Assembly (NCBI GenBank): GCA_963921825.1
Contig: OY997594.1
Span: 42,154,557 to 42,218,556 of the forward strand
DNA length: 64,000 bases
Source: Erodium maritimum
Lineage: Eukaryota > Streptophyta > Magnoliopsida > Geraniales > Geraniaceae
Direction of reading: 5' to 3'
Shown: positions 46,846 through 59,144 of the stretch, piece by piece
How the letters are laid out: every line of letters begins with the position of its first letter
Numbering within the stretch: position 1 is the first letter of the stretch
Program-made: the position numbers and the translations under genes
The notes under the pieces: model-generated
Told to the model about the DNA's origin: nothing
The model's database searches: none
The model's input: only the letters and a program-made list of their open reading frames with translations

Positions 46846-47153
46846 TGTTATGAACTCATTTGCGATTGGAACTCTTTTTGGTGTTTTATTGAAGAATTGA
46901 AGATTACAGACTCGATCTATGCTCCCTCGGAAGCCATAGCTCTCAAGCTCTCCCTTAAAGACTCAACAGAAATGAAGAAGATGAACAGTTCGGTCAACGA
47001 ACCCTTATTTATACCTCCTCCACGTGGCGTTGCGCTGTAACAAACCCGCCCACGTGGCATAACCGTCTCCGCACAGCTTCGTGCGTCTAACAACCCGACA
47101 CGTCAGCGCTTCTAGAAGCGCTGACCCTTTGACTTCCCGATGGGCTCATGACA
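46846..47153 (-). repeat. Gypsy-2 3' LTR (left)
   Basis: Plus strand TGTTATGAACTCA to GGGCTCATGACA, 308 bp, beside the end of pol. Confidence 0.95.
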
Positions 47154-47167
47154 ATGCCCCCCTCTCA
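47154..47167 (-). promoter_or_regulatory. Gypsy-2 polypurine tract
   Basis: Minus-strand GAGAGGGGGGCAT abuts the 3' LTR. Confidence 0.75.
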
Positions 47168-47181
47168 CCCACGGCTTGTCC

Positions 47182-49305
47182 TCAAGGCGTGACGTCGAAG
47201 TTCCGGCCCAGAAATCGTGCTCGGAGGGTCGCTATATCCTCCCATGTCGCATCTTCTGGCATCGACTCTGACCACTGCACCAGCTTTTGGACCACCGCGA
47301 TGTTGTCCCTCTTGACAGAGCGTTGTTGCAGGATCTTCACTGGTTCGACTTTGAGTTGCCCGCCGTCTGTGGTCTCCGGCAAGGTGGCCGCTGCAACTCT
47401 GCCCTCCCCAATCCGTTTCTTCAGCAATGATACGTGGAATGTGGGGTGAATCCGAGATGTCTCTGGCAAGCGAAGGGTGTAGGCGACCTTGCCCACGCGT
47501 GCCACTATCTGAAAAGGGCCAAAGTACCTGGCAGCTAGTTTGAGGTTGCGCCGGAGAGCGACGGTGGACTGTCGATACAGCTGAAGACGTAGAAAGACCC
47601 AGTCCCCGACGACGAACTCGCGCTCCGTGCGGTGCTTGTCTGCCTGTGTTTTGGCTCGGTCGCGTGCCAGTACCAGGTTATCCTTGACGAGGGCCCAGAC
47701 GGCCTCCTTGTCCCTGGCGAAGGACTCTACCGCTCCCACCGAAGTCGTGAACACTGAATTGGCCGGAGATGGCGCTGGATGCCCGTACACGACCTCGAAG
47801 GGCGTGGACTAGATGGCGGTGTGATACGCCGTGTTGTACCAGAATTCGGCGAGCGAGAGCCACCGCGCCCACCGCCGTGGAAGGTGGTGACAGTTTAGAC
47901 GTAGAAAGGCTTCAAGGCACTGGTTCACCCGCTCGGTTTTCCCGTCCGTCTGAGGGTGGTACGCGGTAGAGAGGTGTAGCTGAGACCCCAGGAGACGAAA
48001 CAATTCTTGCCAGAACTGGCTGATAAAAATTCGGTCTCGGTCCGACACGATTGTCCTGGGTGCCCCGTGCAGTTTGTAAACATCATCCAAGAATACCTGC
48101 GCCACCGTCGCCGCCGTGAAGGGATGACGAAGGCCCACGAAGTGGGCGTACTTGGAGAACCTGTCGACGACGACCAAAATGGAGTCGACTCCGTCTGACT
48201 TTGGTAGACCCTCGATGAAGTCCAACGAGATGTCTAACCAAGGTCTCGTGGGCACCGGTAGTGGCTGGAGGAGACCGGGATAGACCACCGTCTCTGTTTT
48301 GCACCTCTGGCTCGTGTCGCAGGCAGCGACGAAGTCCTTGATGTTCCTGCGCATGTGCGGCCACCAGAAGTGAGCTTGGACTCTCTTTGTCGTGGCTTGG
48401 ACACCGGAGTGACCCCCCAACGCCGACGCGTGCATTGCCTCCAGCACCTTGTGGTGAGTATTGTGGCCTGTGCCCACATAGATGCGCCCTTGTGCCAGGA
48501 TCATTCCTTGCCGTAGTTCGAACCTCGGAAGCCCTGTAGGACTCACCGCCAGCTGTTGGGTCAGGCCCTCTGCTTCTGGATCGCCCTCATAGCTGGCTAT
48601 GACGTCTTGTACCCACGTTGGCACCACAACCACCGTCGTCTTCAGCTCAACCTGTGCTCGGCGGGACAGAGCATCTGCTGCACGGTTTGCCGATCCCGAT
48701 TTGTACTCGATACGGTACGCTAGCCCCATCATCTTAGCGAACCACTTATGTTGAAACGCCGTTCCCAGCCGTTGGTCGAGCAGGTACTTCAGGCTCTGTT
48801 GGTCGGTACGGATCACAAACTCCCCTTGCTGGAGGTACTGTCTCCATCTCTGGACTGCCAGTATCACCGCCAACATCTCCTTCTCGTACGTTGACCTTCC
48901 GGCGTTCTGGGGTCCCAGGGCGCTGTTGAGAAATGCCAACGGCCGTCCCTCTTGCATGAGGACGGCTCCTATGCCCGTATCTGAGGCATATGTCTCCACA
49001 ACAAAGGGCTTTGTGAAGTCCGGTAAGGCCAATACTGGCGCGGTGCTCATCGCTGCCTTGAACTCCTCAAAGCTTTGCCTTTCCTCGATTCCCCACTTGA
49101 ACCCATTTGTCTTCTTCAGCAGCTGTGTCAGAGGCCTGGCGATTTGCCCGTAGTTCCGAACAAACCGACGGTAGTACCCGGTAAGCCCTAAGAATCCACG
49201 CACGTCCCTCACTGACCTGGGTTCCGGCCACTCCACCATGGCCCTGACCTTGTCCGCATCTGTTGCCACTCCCGCTCAGGAGATGATGTGGCCCAAGTAC
49301 TCCAC
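47182..49305 (-). pseudogene. Gypsy-2 pol: RT thumb, RNase H, integrase, chromodomain-like tail
   Basis: After a TGA at 49276-49278 the frame runs GVATDADKVRAMVEWPEPRS, RGFLGLTGYYRRFV, the RNase H block FVVETYASDTGIGAVLMQEG (the usual first Asp of ETDAS is Tyr here), STYEKEMLAVILAVQRWRQY and RAADALSRR. The integrase has a finger (HSGVQATTKRVQAHFWWPHM; CDTSQRCK has one Cys changed to Ser) and a core with Asp in LDISLDFIEGLP, Asp in IVSDRDRIF and Glu in QTDGKTERVNQ. A TAG at 47809-47811 interrupts before TPFEVVYG. The tail is GDWVFLRLQ, HPTFHVSLLK, then WSESMPEDATWED, ending at 47182. Confidence 0.92.
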
Positions 49306-49308
49306 GGA

Positions 49309-50640
49309 CTAGACCCCAAAGAAACACTTCGACCTTTTTGCAAACAGCGACTGCTCCCGTAGCCTCTCGAAGACCAGACGCAAGTGCTGTATGTGAGACG
49401 CCATATCTTTTTTATACACCATAATGTCGTCGAAAAAGACCAACACGAACTTCCGCGGGTAATCTTTGAAGACATGGTTCATCAGACTTTGGAAGGAAGA
49501 AGGGGCATTGGTTAATCCGAACGGCATTACCTTGACTTCGTAATGGCCGGGGTGCGTTTGGAAGGCCGTCTTTGGCTCGTCGTCGGCGCTCATCCGGATT
49601 TGATGGTTGCCTGCCCGGAGGTCAATTTTGGAGAAGACGTGACTGCCGGCGAGCTCGTCCAGCAGTTCCTCTACTGTTGGTATTGGGAATTTATCCTTCA
49701 CCGTGATGTCGTTGAGAGCTCTATAGTCAATACAAAACCTCCAGGTGCCATCTTTCTTTTTGACCAAGAGAACCAGGAACGAAAAGGGGCTCGAGCTATT
49801 CTGGATTATTCCGGCATCGAGCATCTCCTGCACCATGTCCTCTATGGTATCCTTTTGCTCCTTGCTGTAACGATATGGGCGAACCGACGGTGGTCTTGCT
49901 CCTTGAATTAACGGAATTTTGTGTTCGTGCTCTCGCCGTGGTGGCAAGCTGGTCGGAGTTCGAAAAACCTCCGCGTACTGTTCCAGGCATGCTTGCAATT
50001 TTGATGGTTCTTCTGGGCTTTCGCTAGTTTCCGCCTTCCGGATACAGAACTGCGCCAAGAAAAGAGAGTCCCCATTTCTGATCTCCTTTCGGACCTCTCT
50101 CTCGCCGACCAGTCTCACCATCGACTTGAGTGCCTTATCCCGGAGGACTTGATCCCGTCCTCTCACTCGCACTGTGATTGTCCGCTCCACGAAGTCAAAG
50201 GTGACCGGGTTCACCTTCCTCATCAAGTCCGTGCCCAGTACTAATTCACACTCCCCCAAAGGCATTACTAGAACCTCCCATATGAACCGATGGCCGTCGA
50301 AGGACCACTCGAGCACGCTCTGGCTCGTGCACTCAAACTTGTTACTGTCCCCCAGCTTGATGTGGACCATCGGCACCGGCACCACGATAGTTCCCAATTT
50401 CCGGGCTACCCTGTCGTCGAGAAAACACGCCGTCGCGCCGGTGTCTATCAGAACCGAGATGGAAGTCCCTTTCACTCTTGCCTCTACCCTCAGTGCCTGC
50501 GTTTCCCCGCTGTTGCAGATCTGAGCGATTCCTCTCGCACGGTGCCACTGGCCCAGTCCATGGCCTCGCCTGTCGCCGCTTCTATCTGCCTTAGGTCTAA
50601 CCATTCTTCTTCCTCAGCATCGTCTGACTCTTCCTCTACA
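49309..50640 (-). pseudogene. Gypsy-2 protease and RT
   Basis: Protease with SVLIDTGATACFLDDRVARK and LGTDLMRKVNPVTF. RT with [57 protein letters not shown]-like [38 protein letters not shown] and [12 protein letters not shown]. Active-site aspartates of both are kept. Closed by TAG at 49309-49311. Upstream junction to gag is a frame change near 50690. Confidence 0.92.
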
Positions 50641-52299
50641 TCCCCATCGCCACGTGTGAGCATGAACAACTACCTTTTGTTCGGACAGACATGGGCTCGG
50701 GAATATGGGTCGGGCAGGTGTAACACAGGCCCTGACGCCTCCGTTCTGCACAGTAGGCCGAGTCAATGGTTCGGACCGGCAGGGCCCATTTGTTCGTGTT
50801 ATTTGGGCCGTTGACGTGGGCTCTCTCGGTTGGGCCCGGGCACAGGCCTCCTCCCTCCTGGACCCCGACTAGGGCTCCTTGCGCCGGGCCTTGCCGTAGT
50901 CTCACTGTCTGGCTCTGGCTCTCCGGTGGTCTTGCCGGCGTGATTCCCCAGCGATTGTGAGGTCTTTGTTCCCCCAAGCGTTGCTCCTCCATCTTGGCAA
51001 GGAACATCGCTCTGTTCAGCCATTCTGGCTCTAGCATGTACACCCCCGTCTTGAGATTGTCCTTCAGGCCACTGATGAAGCTGGAGATGAAGAACTCCTC
51101 GTCCAATGTCTCATTTCTGGCTAGCATCCGCCCTCTCATGGCCTCGAAACGATCCTCATAATATTGTACCGTGGTCTCCTGTCGGAGTTGTTTGAACTGC
51201 GCCACCACGTCTTCTTTCTTCCCGGCATCGAACTTCAGAATCATGTCTTGCACCAGTTGGTCCCATCCAATCGCTCCGCGTCGGCGTTGATGGTCTTGGA
51301 ACCACACATCCGCCTTGCCGGTGAAGTGCATCACCGCCAAACGGCCCTTGATTTGCTCCTCCACTGCACAGAGAAAGAAATAGTGCTCACATTTTCGAAG
51401 CCACGCCTGTAAACCAGAGCCATCAAAGGAGGGAAAGTGTAACTGGGGCATTTTAAAACTTAGTTGTCCCGTGTCGGGGCGCCGTCGAGGATCCGGCCAT
51501 GGTTGCCCATGGTCCGTCTCCCTTTCAGGCCAAGTGGTCGCCTCACGGCGTAGGGGAGCTCGTCCAGCCTCATGGTAGTACGCGTGCTCCCTGGGGTCTT
51601 GCCATGGCTCAGCGAAGTCGTCTGAATCGCCTCGCCACTGTCTCGGCTCTCTGCGCTCCGGTCCCCTGTAATCTTGGTGCGGCAGACCTCGTTCCTCGTA
51701 ATTTTCCTCCTCTCCGCCCGGCGCCCTTGTCGCCGGGCTTCCGGCCGTTCTTCCCTTCTACGGTCGTTGAACTCCGATTCGTGTGACCGTAATTGTCATC
51801 CTTCGTAGCCGCGGGCGCGGTATCCTCTCCGCCGTGGCCTAGCGTCCTGAACGCGCTCGTACTCTCTTGGATCTTCGTCCTCCTCGGGATGACGGTCTTG
51901 GATCCGCTCCGATCTGCGATTTCCACCGTCATACCTTGACTCGCCTCGTGAATCTGGTCGTGGCTCAGGCGCTGGCCGCTGTTCCGGCGTAGAAACTCGC
52001 CGTGGCTCGTCGCTGCCCTCCCTTGCCGGCGCTCGCCCCTCTGGTCCGTCCACCCTGTGCTCTAGGTGTTCCATGCGTCCAGACAGTCTTTGTAGCAGCG
52101 TCAGGATCTCGGTGAACTGACCGGCGGTGCGCTCCGTTCTATCGTTGATGATGGCCTCGACTCTCGGCGCCATCTGCTGCACTTGCTCCGTCAGGCCTTG
52201 GACAGGTGCTTGGAGTTGTTGAATGTCTTCGCCGATGGCGCGCCTTGCTGCTTCCTCCGTGCGCCTCGCGGTCTCCGCCATGTCTGAAGCTCTTGCCAT
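50636..52299 (-). pseudogene. Gypsy-2 gag
   Basis: Starts MARASDMAETARRTEEAARR, closely like Gypsy-1 gag, followed by an Arg/Pro-rich linker with a frame change near 51800. The capsid core follows: LHFPSFDGSGLQAWLRKCEH, MHFTGKADVWFQDHQ, FKQLRQETTVQYYEDRFEAM and FISSFISGLKDNLKTG. It ends in a knuckle-like GLCYTCP motif and breaks frame near 50690. Confidence 0.9.
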
Positions 52300-52316
52300 T
52301 GTTGCCGTGAATCGTC

Positions 52317-52329
52317 GGCTCTGATACCA
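52317..52329 (-). promoter_or_regulatory. Gypsy-2 primer-binding site (initiator Met-tRNA)
   Basis: Minus-strand TGGTATCAGAGCC, two bases inside the 5' LTR, the same site as in Gypsy-1. Confidence 0.92.
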
Positions 52330-52331
52330 AT

Positions 52332-52639
52332 TGTTATGAACTCACTTGCGATTGGAACTCTTTTTGGTGTTTTATTGAAGAATTGAAGATTACAGACTCG
52401 ATCTATGCTCCCTCGGAAGCCATAGCTCTCGAGCTCTCCCTTACAGACTCAACAGAAATGAAGAAGATGAACAGTTCGGTCAACGAACCCTTATTTATAC
52501 CTCCTCCACGTGGCGCTGCGCTGTAACAAACCCGCCCACGTGGCGTAACCGTCTCCGCACAGCTTCGTGCGTCTAACAACCCGACACGTCAGCGCTTCAA
52601 GAAGCGCTGACACTTTGACTTCCCGATGGGCTCATGACA
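52332..52639 (-). repeat. Gypsy-2 5' LTR (right)
   Basis: 308 bp, paired with 46846-47153, followed by the GATGC target copy. Confidence 0.95.
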
Positions 52640-52881
52640 GATGCCTACCCCAAGATCACATATTCAGAGCTGAATATAAACATAAACTCCATTCAATTTC
52701 CCACAAATAAAATCATCAATTAAAACTAAACCTACACTTAGAAACAGCTGAACAACACCCTCAATCACCAAAAACATCCGAAACTAAACAACCCATTACT
52801 CAATTTCTTTTTCCTCTCCATCAGCTCCAAAATCACATAACAATATCAAAATCCAAAATCCAAAAATAAAAATCTCATACC

Positions 52882-55800
52882 TGTCACGCCCCAATTTAAG
52901 TAAACCGAACTCAGGACGTGAACTTTTAAAACAATAAAACATTTTGAAACCTTTTACATTAAATCACTTTAAGATCACCGTTTATTCAACAAAATAATAT
53001 TTACAACTTAAAACACGTCCCAACAAGTGGACAAAAGTATGGTATCCGTCGCTAGACTCAAATAAACCCAGAATCCCGCTCCTAGCTCTTCAAGCTTCAG
53101 AAGCTCACCTAGTCCAACCTGCGACCGGTACCTGTAGGAAAAGCAGCTAGGGGTGAGCGTTCGCTCACCACCACGGATAACAGACTAACTACGGCATAAT
53201 TAGCAAACAACGCCGGTAACACCAACAACCAACTCAACCCCGGGGATCACTATCCCCAAACTCAAGTAACCCGACCGACACCCACACACTGATACTTTCC
53301 TCAGCCGACTCAACACTCGGACACGTAAGTTAGACCCGACACAACGATTGACGACCTCCTCCAAAGACACGACAGACAACCACGCAACACCCAAGATCAC
53401 AAAGGATCGCACACCAAACAAGATCACAAAGGATCGCACACCAAACCAGATCAAAAAGGATCGCATTCCTCTCAGCTACTCACAAAGGATCGCACACCAA
53501 ACCACGCGCTTTGCCGATCCCTGTCAGGCTCCAGGCGGTCGACCTGTTGGCGATATATACAGCGCTGCTTTTCCGATAGCTAGTCGGAAGGGGAGTTGCC
53601 CTCTCATCGCCTAAAAACGATCACAACCTCCTGAGACTCGAACTCGGTCAGGCTAGCCAAAGAACGCTCGCAACCCCCCGAGACTCAAACTCGGTCAGGC
53701 CAGCCAAAGGACGCTCGCAACTTACCGATCCCTGTCAAGTAAGCCAGCCAAATTCCACACCACTTCCCGACACGAAGTCGGGTCACTAACCTCGGGCAAA
53801 CACAATCACAATCACAAGCAAGGTTCAACAAACAGCAACAAGACCGGTTCAACACTCCACAGGCACTCATGGCCACCCAAGACACACCAACCATAACTCA
53901 CGGGCTCAACAACCCCACGGGCACTCACGGCCTCCCAAGACACACCAACCATAACTCACGGGCTCAACAACCCCACTGGCACTCACGGCCTCCCAAGACA
54001 CACCAACCATAACTCACGGGCTCGACAACCCCACGGGCACTAATGGCCACCCAAGATACACCAACGGTAAAGACACGGGTTCAACTACCCCACGGGCACT
54101 CATGGCCTCCCAAGACACACCAACAGTAAAGACACGGGTTCAACAACCCCACGGGCACTCATGGCCTCTCAAGACACACCAACAGTAAAGACACGGGTTC
54201 AACAACCCCACGGGCACTCATGGCCTCCCAAGACACACCAACAGTAAAGATACGGGTTCAACAACCCCACGGGCACTCATGGCCTCCCAAGACACACCAA
54301 CAGTAAAGACACGGGTTCAACAACCCCACGGGAACTCATGGCCTCCCAAGACACACCAACAGTAAAGACACGGGTTCAACAACCCCACGGGCACTCATGG
54401 CCTCCCAAGACACACCAGCAGTAAAGACACGGGTTCAACAACCCCACAGGCACTCATGGCCTCCCAAGACACACCAATAGTAAAGACACGGGTTCAACAA
54501 CCCCACGGGAACTCATGGCCTCCCAAGACACACCAACAGTAAAGACACGGGTTCAACAACCCCACGGGCACTCATGGCCTCCCAAGACACACCAGCAGTA
54601 AAGACACGGGTTCAACAACCCCACAGGCACTCATGGCCTCCCAAGACACACCAATAGTAAAGACACGGGTTCAACAACCCCACGGGCACTCATGGCCTCC
54701 CAAGACACACCAAAAGTAAAGACATGGGTTCAACAACCCCACGGGCACTCATGGCCTCCCAAGACACACCAATAGTAAAGATACGGGCTCTCATGGCCAC
54801 CCAAGACACAATAGTATAACACGGGCTCTCATGGCCACCCAAGACACAATTTACACAAACAACCTCCGGCATAACCAATGCCTCCAACAGTCCTAATATC
54901 AACAGTTTCTCAATCAACCTCCGGGCATGGTCATATGCCTCCAGTACTCCTAATATCGATAAGTTCTCTGCTCCTACGACACTACTAGGTGTCACATGCT
55001 TTTCTAATATTCGCTACGTTCCCGTATCATGCCTTTCTAATATTCGATAACCTACTTAACCCACGACACTCCGGTGTCACATGCAATTCTACTGTTAACT
55101 TTCCCTAGTCAGGGCCGAGATCCGGCTACTTTTCCCTACCTCGTGCGTGTTCTCCAAAAGCCAACCAACAAGCTCCGGCGTGATCTCAGTCACTCGCCTA
55201 GCTTTCCTTTCCCTCGGTCTGCAGCACGATCTAATAAGAACACGATTTAAAATGCTTATAAGCTCGTAGACATAAACTGGAATTCAGTAAACTCGACGCC
55301 CAAAAGTAACCCCGACAATGTCGATCACTCCCAAAACTTCCCAAGTACTCGACATTGTCGATAAAGGACCCGTAAAGGTCCGATTCGCCCGACATGGAGA
55401 ATCTGCCCGGGTTTTGTAAATACCCTTCCGGGGCTCCAAAAATTCCCGTTTTCGTTTCTACGGCCTTAGAATAATTCAAGGGTTCCTATGCACTTGACGG
55501 AATCGAATTCCGACTTCCGAGTCAATTAATTAACGTTTAAAGTTTCTAAACCCGATAATTACAACTTTCGCATTTTAAGTCCAAACTTCGATTCGGTTAT
55601 GGATAAATGGTCCGGGGAATGTTTTAAACCACCCGAACACTAAACCCGAGAACCCGAGCACGTGGGCCCCACCCGGCCCAACTTGGCCTTGGGTGGCAAG
55701 GGCACCTTGGGGCCCGGCCCACCATGGTGGTGGCCGGCCCTAGCTCCGGCCAGCCACCCCCTATGGTGGCCGGCCACCCCCCATGGTGGCCGGAGCTCCT

Positions 55801-56635
55801 CCCGAGCTCCCGGTCGCCGGAAAACGTCCTCCTTCACCTCCAAACGTCCCCAAAACGTCTCCAACACTCCCCCAACATCAAAACAACCTTAAACTAATAG
55901 TTTTACTCAAACCCTAACTTCCAAAATTAATCAAAACGAGAATCGGTTCGGTGTATACCGTAGAGGAAGACGAGGGGAGTTCGATTCCTCCTAGCCTTGA
56001 GACGATCCAATGGATGGATGACGTGAATAGTGGCACCACAAACCCTAGTTCTTCTCTTCTTCTTCTCCTTCTCTCTCTAAACCCTCTCTTCCCTTTTTCT
56101 ATTTTTTTTCTTTCTTTTTTTGTTAGTGGCCGAACCCTATAACACCCCACACCTCTCATTTTCCCCCCAAAACTAGCACCACCACTTGTTGGACAAGTGG
56201 CAAGGTGGGTCCCACACCTTTTGGAAAATATCTACTAGATATTATCTAATCAGATTCGCGAAAATCGGACGTTTCGGGCCCCGAACGGGCACTTTTCCCA
56301 AGAAATTACGAAACTTGGCGGGCTACAAGGAAACGGCTCAACTAAGACCGCTACGACGACGGATAAGCTTTTTGGATCCAAAACGGTCCTCGAATGGACC
56401 AAACGTCGCTCGGTTGACTTTTCCAACGAAAAGTCAACTTTTCCCAAATTGACCAGAAAGTTGCCCTGAGTCCCCCGGAACTCACTTTGGTCGATAAAGG
56501 GGTCAACTTAAGTCTGGTATGACCCTCGGGGTCATTTTAGGTTCAATTAAGTGTTAGTCTTAAAAATTTTAAATTTTCCTGTTTTTCGCAGGTTTGACTG
56601 GCGTTGACCGGGAGTGGTTATTACAATACCTCATT
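52882..56635 (-). mobile_element. Solo-LTR-like insertion B
   Basis: 3754 bp, the same family as copy C in reverse orientation: starts TGTCACGCCCCAATTT and ends GGGAGTGGTTATTACA, flanked by ATACC at 52877-52881 and 56636-56640. No internal coding domain. It is larger than its relatives mainly because of a 59-base minisatellite at 53861-54850. It contains the palindrome GTGAGCGTTCGCTCAC at 53154-53169. Confidence 0.82.
53861..54850. repeat. 59-base minisatellite, about 16 units
   Basis: About 16 head-to-tail units, the first three of 58 bases and the rest of 59. They share GGGCACTCATGGCCTCCCAA, GACACACCAA and GGTTCAACAACCCCAC. Units 9-11 recur as 12-14, with the same variants (GGGAACTC; CCAGCAG; AGGCACTC with CCAATAG), so a three-unit block was duplicated recently. 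Degenerate partial units follow to 54850. A related shorter array is in copy C. Confidence 0.97.
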
Positions 56636-57300
56636 AGCTTCTCGATCGGCCAGCAAAACGAAGGAACCTTCGTCGTCGTCAATGACAGAGTCATCGTCGG
56701 TATCAGCGATATTGAGAGACTCGAGAGCTCGATGGCACTGCTCCTCTTGACGCGAATGGATCCAAGGCTAGCTTATCCCCTTTGGCGATTGAAGACCTCG
56801 AAAGTCCGACCACCTCCATTCTTGATACAAAAAATGACCCAATTGAAGACGCCCCGCTCCACGATGTTCCTCACCAAAAACCTCTTGATCGCCTTGTCCT
56901 GATTCCAGCAAAAACCAGTCTATAAATATGGGGAAACCGCTCCACGACTTAATTTCATTCCTCATCCCCTTCAGTGAGAGGAGATGGGGAATGAAATTGA
57001 GTAAACATTGTGAGGAGGAACATAACTTACAGGGAATAGCCAGACAATGTGCCTGTGGCATAATGCAAACGGAGTCAGGCCCTGATACTCTGCACGCAGC
57101 CATTGTAAGTCCCGCCCGACCGATTCCATATGTGCTCCATAAGGTCTTCTTGAAGTTGTCGATGAGTCGCATCATTGATGACACTAATTCACGCTTGGAG
57201 TTCCTGGTGGTACGACAAGGGCCTTGATCAATTCCATGCTTGAGGTGGTGCCAAACCCTGAGGTAATTCCGGAGGGGCCTCGAAAAACAAATCGTTATTG
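56636..57300 (-). other. Unresolved coding-like remnants
   Basis: On the minus strand a segment at 57110-57190 reads ISVINDATHRQLQEDLMEHI, then W. This resembles the C-terminal end of plant Harbinger-derived DDE proteins (tentative). At 56641-56740 another minus-strand frame (DTDDDSVIDDDEGSFVLLAD) ends in GAG|GTATGAG, a good splice donor, into which copy B is inserted. The two may belong to one gene or to different relics. No complete product can be supported. Confidence 0.3.
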
Positions 57301-57620
57301 TATTTATATTGAGGAAAAAATGATTTGTTTATTGTATTTTGTTTTAAAAAAGGTAGCCATTTTTTTCTGGCCTGGACACGTGCAAGCTGCCACTGGGCAG
57401 TAGAGAGGCGCGAGGCTGCGGGGCTGATTTGTGCCCCGCGCCTCTACCCCCCGAACCCCAACCCCTTTGCTCCTGCCCCCCGCACCCCTCATGCCCCGCA
57501 CTCCCAATTCCCCACATCAAGCGAACTCCGAACTCGAACCCTTTTCCCCTTCTTCTCCCGCCCCGGCCTCGCCATCACCCCCTCTTGGTGTGGATGCTCT
57601 TCGGATCTTAAATAGTTGTC
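57301..57620. other. GC-rich stretch with small hairpin
   Basis: GAGGCGCG...GCGGGGC and GCCCCGCGCCTC (about 57399-57446) form an inverted repeat with a bulge. Multiple open frames on both strands reflect Pro-rich composition. No family recognised. Confidence 0.4.
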
Positions 57621-57844
57621 ATATTTGACCAGTTCAAAAAATCCTACTATTTCACACAAGAACAGGCACACTCCATTGTCTTATTGTTTATAGTTTTTCA
57701 TCTTCTTCTCCTCCCGTTCTTGATATTGTCAATGGTCTGTGACGGTTCATGACATAATATGGATAAACAATAAGAATATAAACCATATAAATACACAAAT
57801 GGCTAACATGGATAACCATCATAAAAGATTAAAAATTCGTCAAA

Positions 57845-58110
57845 AATACACCAGAAGCACATAGCTGATCCGAATTTCTCTCTGAAAAATTAAATGAACT
57901 TTCTACTCACATTTTGAAAACACTGCATAACAAAAAGGGTCAATACACATTGATAATCATTGAAACTCTATTATAAAATACTCAAGAAGAGCACGTAACT
58001 GATCCAAATTTCTCTCTGAACAATTAAATAAACTTTATTGCTCGATTTCGAAAACACTACATAACAAAAAAAATACCAGGACCAATACATATTGGTAAGC
58101 ATTCAAACTT
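57845..58110. repeat. Diverged tandem duplication of about 125 bases
   Basis: Two copies share AAGAGCACRTARCTGATCC-type starts, AATTTCTCTCTGAA, AAAACACT and CATAACAAAAA, then CAATACA-ATTG. AT-rich, non-coding. Confidence 0.75.
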
Positions 58111-58239
58111 TATCGTTCCCTAATCCCTATTGTTGCACAAAGGTTTATTAGTAATCACGTTCGTAACTACAATACAAATTTTAATTATGCAGTTCAGTAG
58201 CACTTAACCAACCAAAGAGTAACAAAATAGGTAGAACAA

Positions 58240-58360
58240 TTTATAAATTCGAATGATCATGTACCAAAATAATAAAATGATGACTCAAAAGCAAACAATA
58301 TATAAATTCGAATAATGGTGTAACAAATAAAAAAATGACGACTCAAAAGCAAAAACCACA
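58240..58360. repeat. Diverged direct duplication of about 62 bases
   Basis: Both copies contain TATAAATTCGAAT, then ACTCAAAAGCAAA. Non-coding, AT-rich. Confidence 0.65.
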
Positions 58361-58559
58361 ACTCAACTCAAGAGACTGATGACCCAAAAAATGGAACCAC
58401 GGTCACAATAAGACGTAAAAGATGGACGTAATGTAGTTCTCATAATCATCAAATAATTCATAATTCAATAACAGATTCAAATAATAATGTGACCACAAAA
58501 CAGAAAAACACAGTTTTCTAGAATGTGATTAACAGGTTAGAACAAATTCAAATTATTTC

Positions 58560-59144
58560 AACTTGTGCCAAAGAATGAAGTGAGGTAGTCGTGTAGTAAT
58601 ATAAGAATTCCAGAAATTTTCTACAGCTTTGAAAAACTTGTGATCTTCAATCCAAACATTTAGGAACTTGAAGGGCTTAGGCCCCCAATCAATGGTTGGA
58701 TTACAAAGTATAATAGCTTTGTAGTCTAAGATGCATATGGGAAGACAAGATTGAGATAGATCAGGAAAGCAAGAGAAAAACTCACTGGAGATTAAAAATC
58801 TATCCCGTTTGGAGGCAATAGATTAAAAGTCTATTTGCCTCTAGATAAAGGAATATCTATTAGGAATGCTCTTTGTATGAAATTCAAAAATGATCTTCTA
58901 CGAGATTCATTACTTCTTTGATTAGTTCTTTCCTCAACAGATACAATAGAATTGAAGTCGCCTCCTACCAATATTAGGGTATGAGCATCCAAAGATGTTA
59001 TCTCAGTATGCAATTCTCTCCACAATAATCTTTTTTCTGAAACAGACTTGGGGGCATAAACATTAATAAGACAACAATTTATATTGAGAGAAACAATCCT
59101 CCCCCACCAAATTAGATCCCCATAAACATTTTTGGGATAACGCT
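58560..59144 (-). pseudogene. LINE endonuclease domain fragment
   Basis: The upstream frame (58831-59144) reads WWGRIVSLNINCCLINVYAP, then LWRELHTEI and LILVGGDFNSIVSVEERTN. These are the GxYAP and GDFN blocks of the APE-type (EEP) endonuclease of plant LINE ORF2. A frame change near 58830 leads to RDRFLISSEFF, CFPDLSQSCLPI and NPTIDWGPKPFKFLNVW, the end of the domain (SDHCPI/GPKPFKF region). RT is not found further left. The upstream half was separated by insertion C and the foldback element. Confidence 0.8.

Larger units (their letters stand above)
46846..52639 (-). mobile_element. Gypsy-2: chromovirus-type LTR retrotransposon
   Basis: 5794 bp with 308-bp LTRs and target duplication GATGC (46841-46845 and 52640-52644). 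The domain order is the same as in Gypsy-1 and the proteins are clearly related, but the LTR sequences differ. The LTRs differ from each other at 7 sites by eye (about 2.3 percent). Coding is broken by stops at 47809, 49276 and 49309 and frame changes in gag, but longer frames survive than in Gypsy-1. Confidence 0.95.

Noticed and set aside
53861..54850. Regular repeats resembling a CRISPR array
   Set aside because: Units are contiguous with no unique spacers, lie inside a plant LTR-like element, and have no cas genes. It is a minisatellite.
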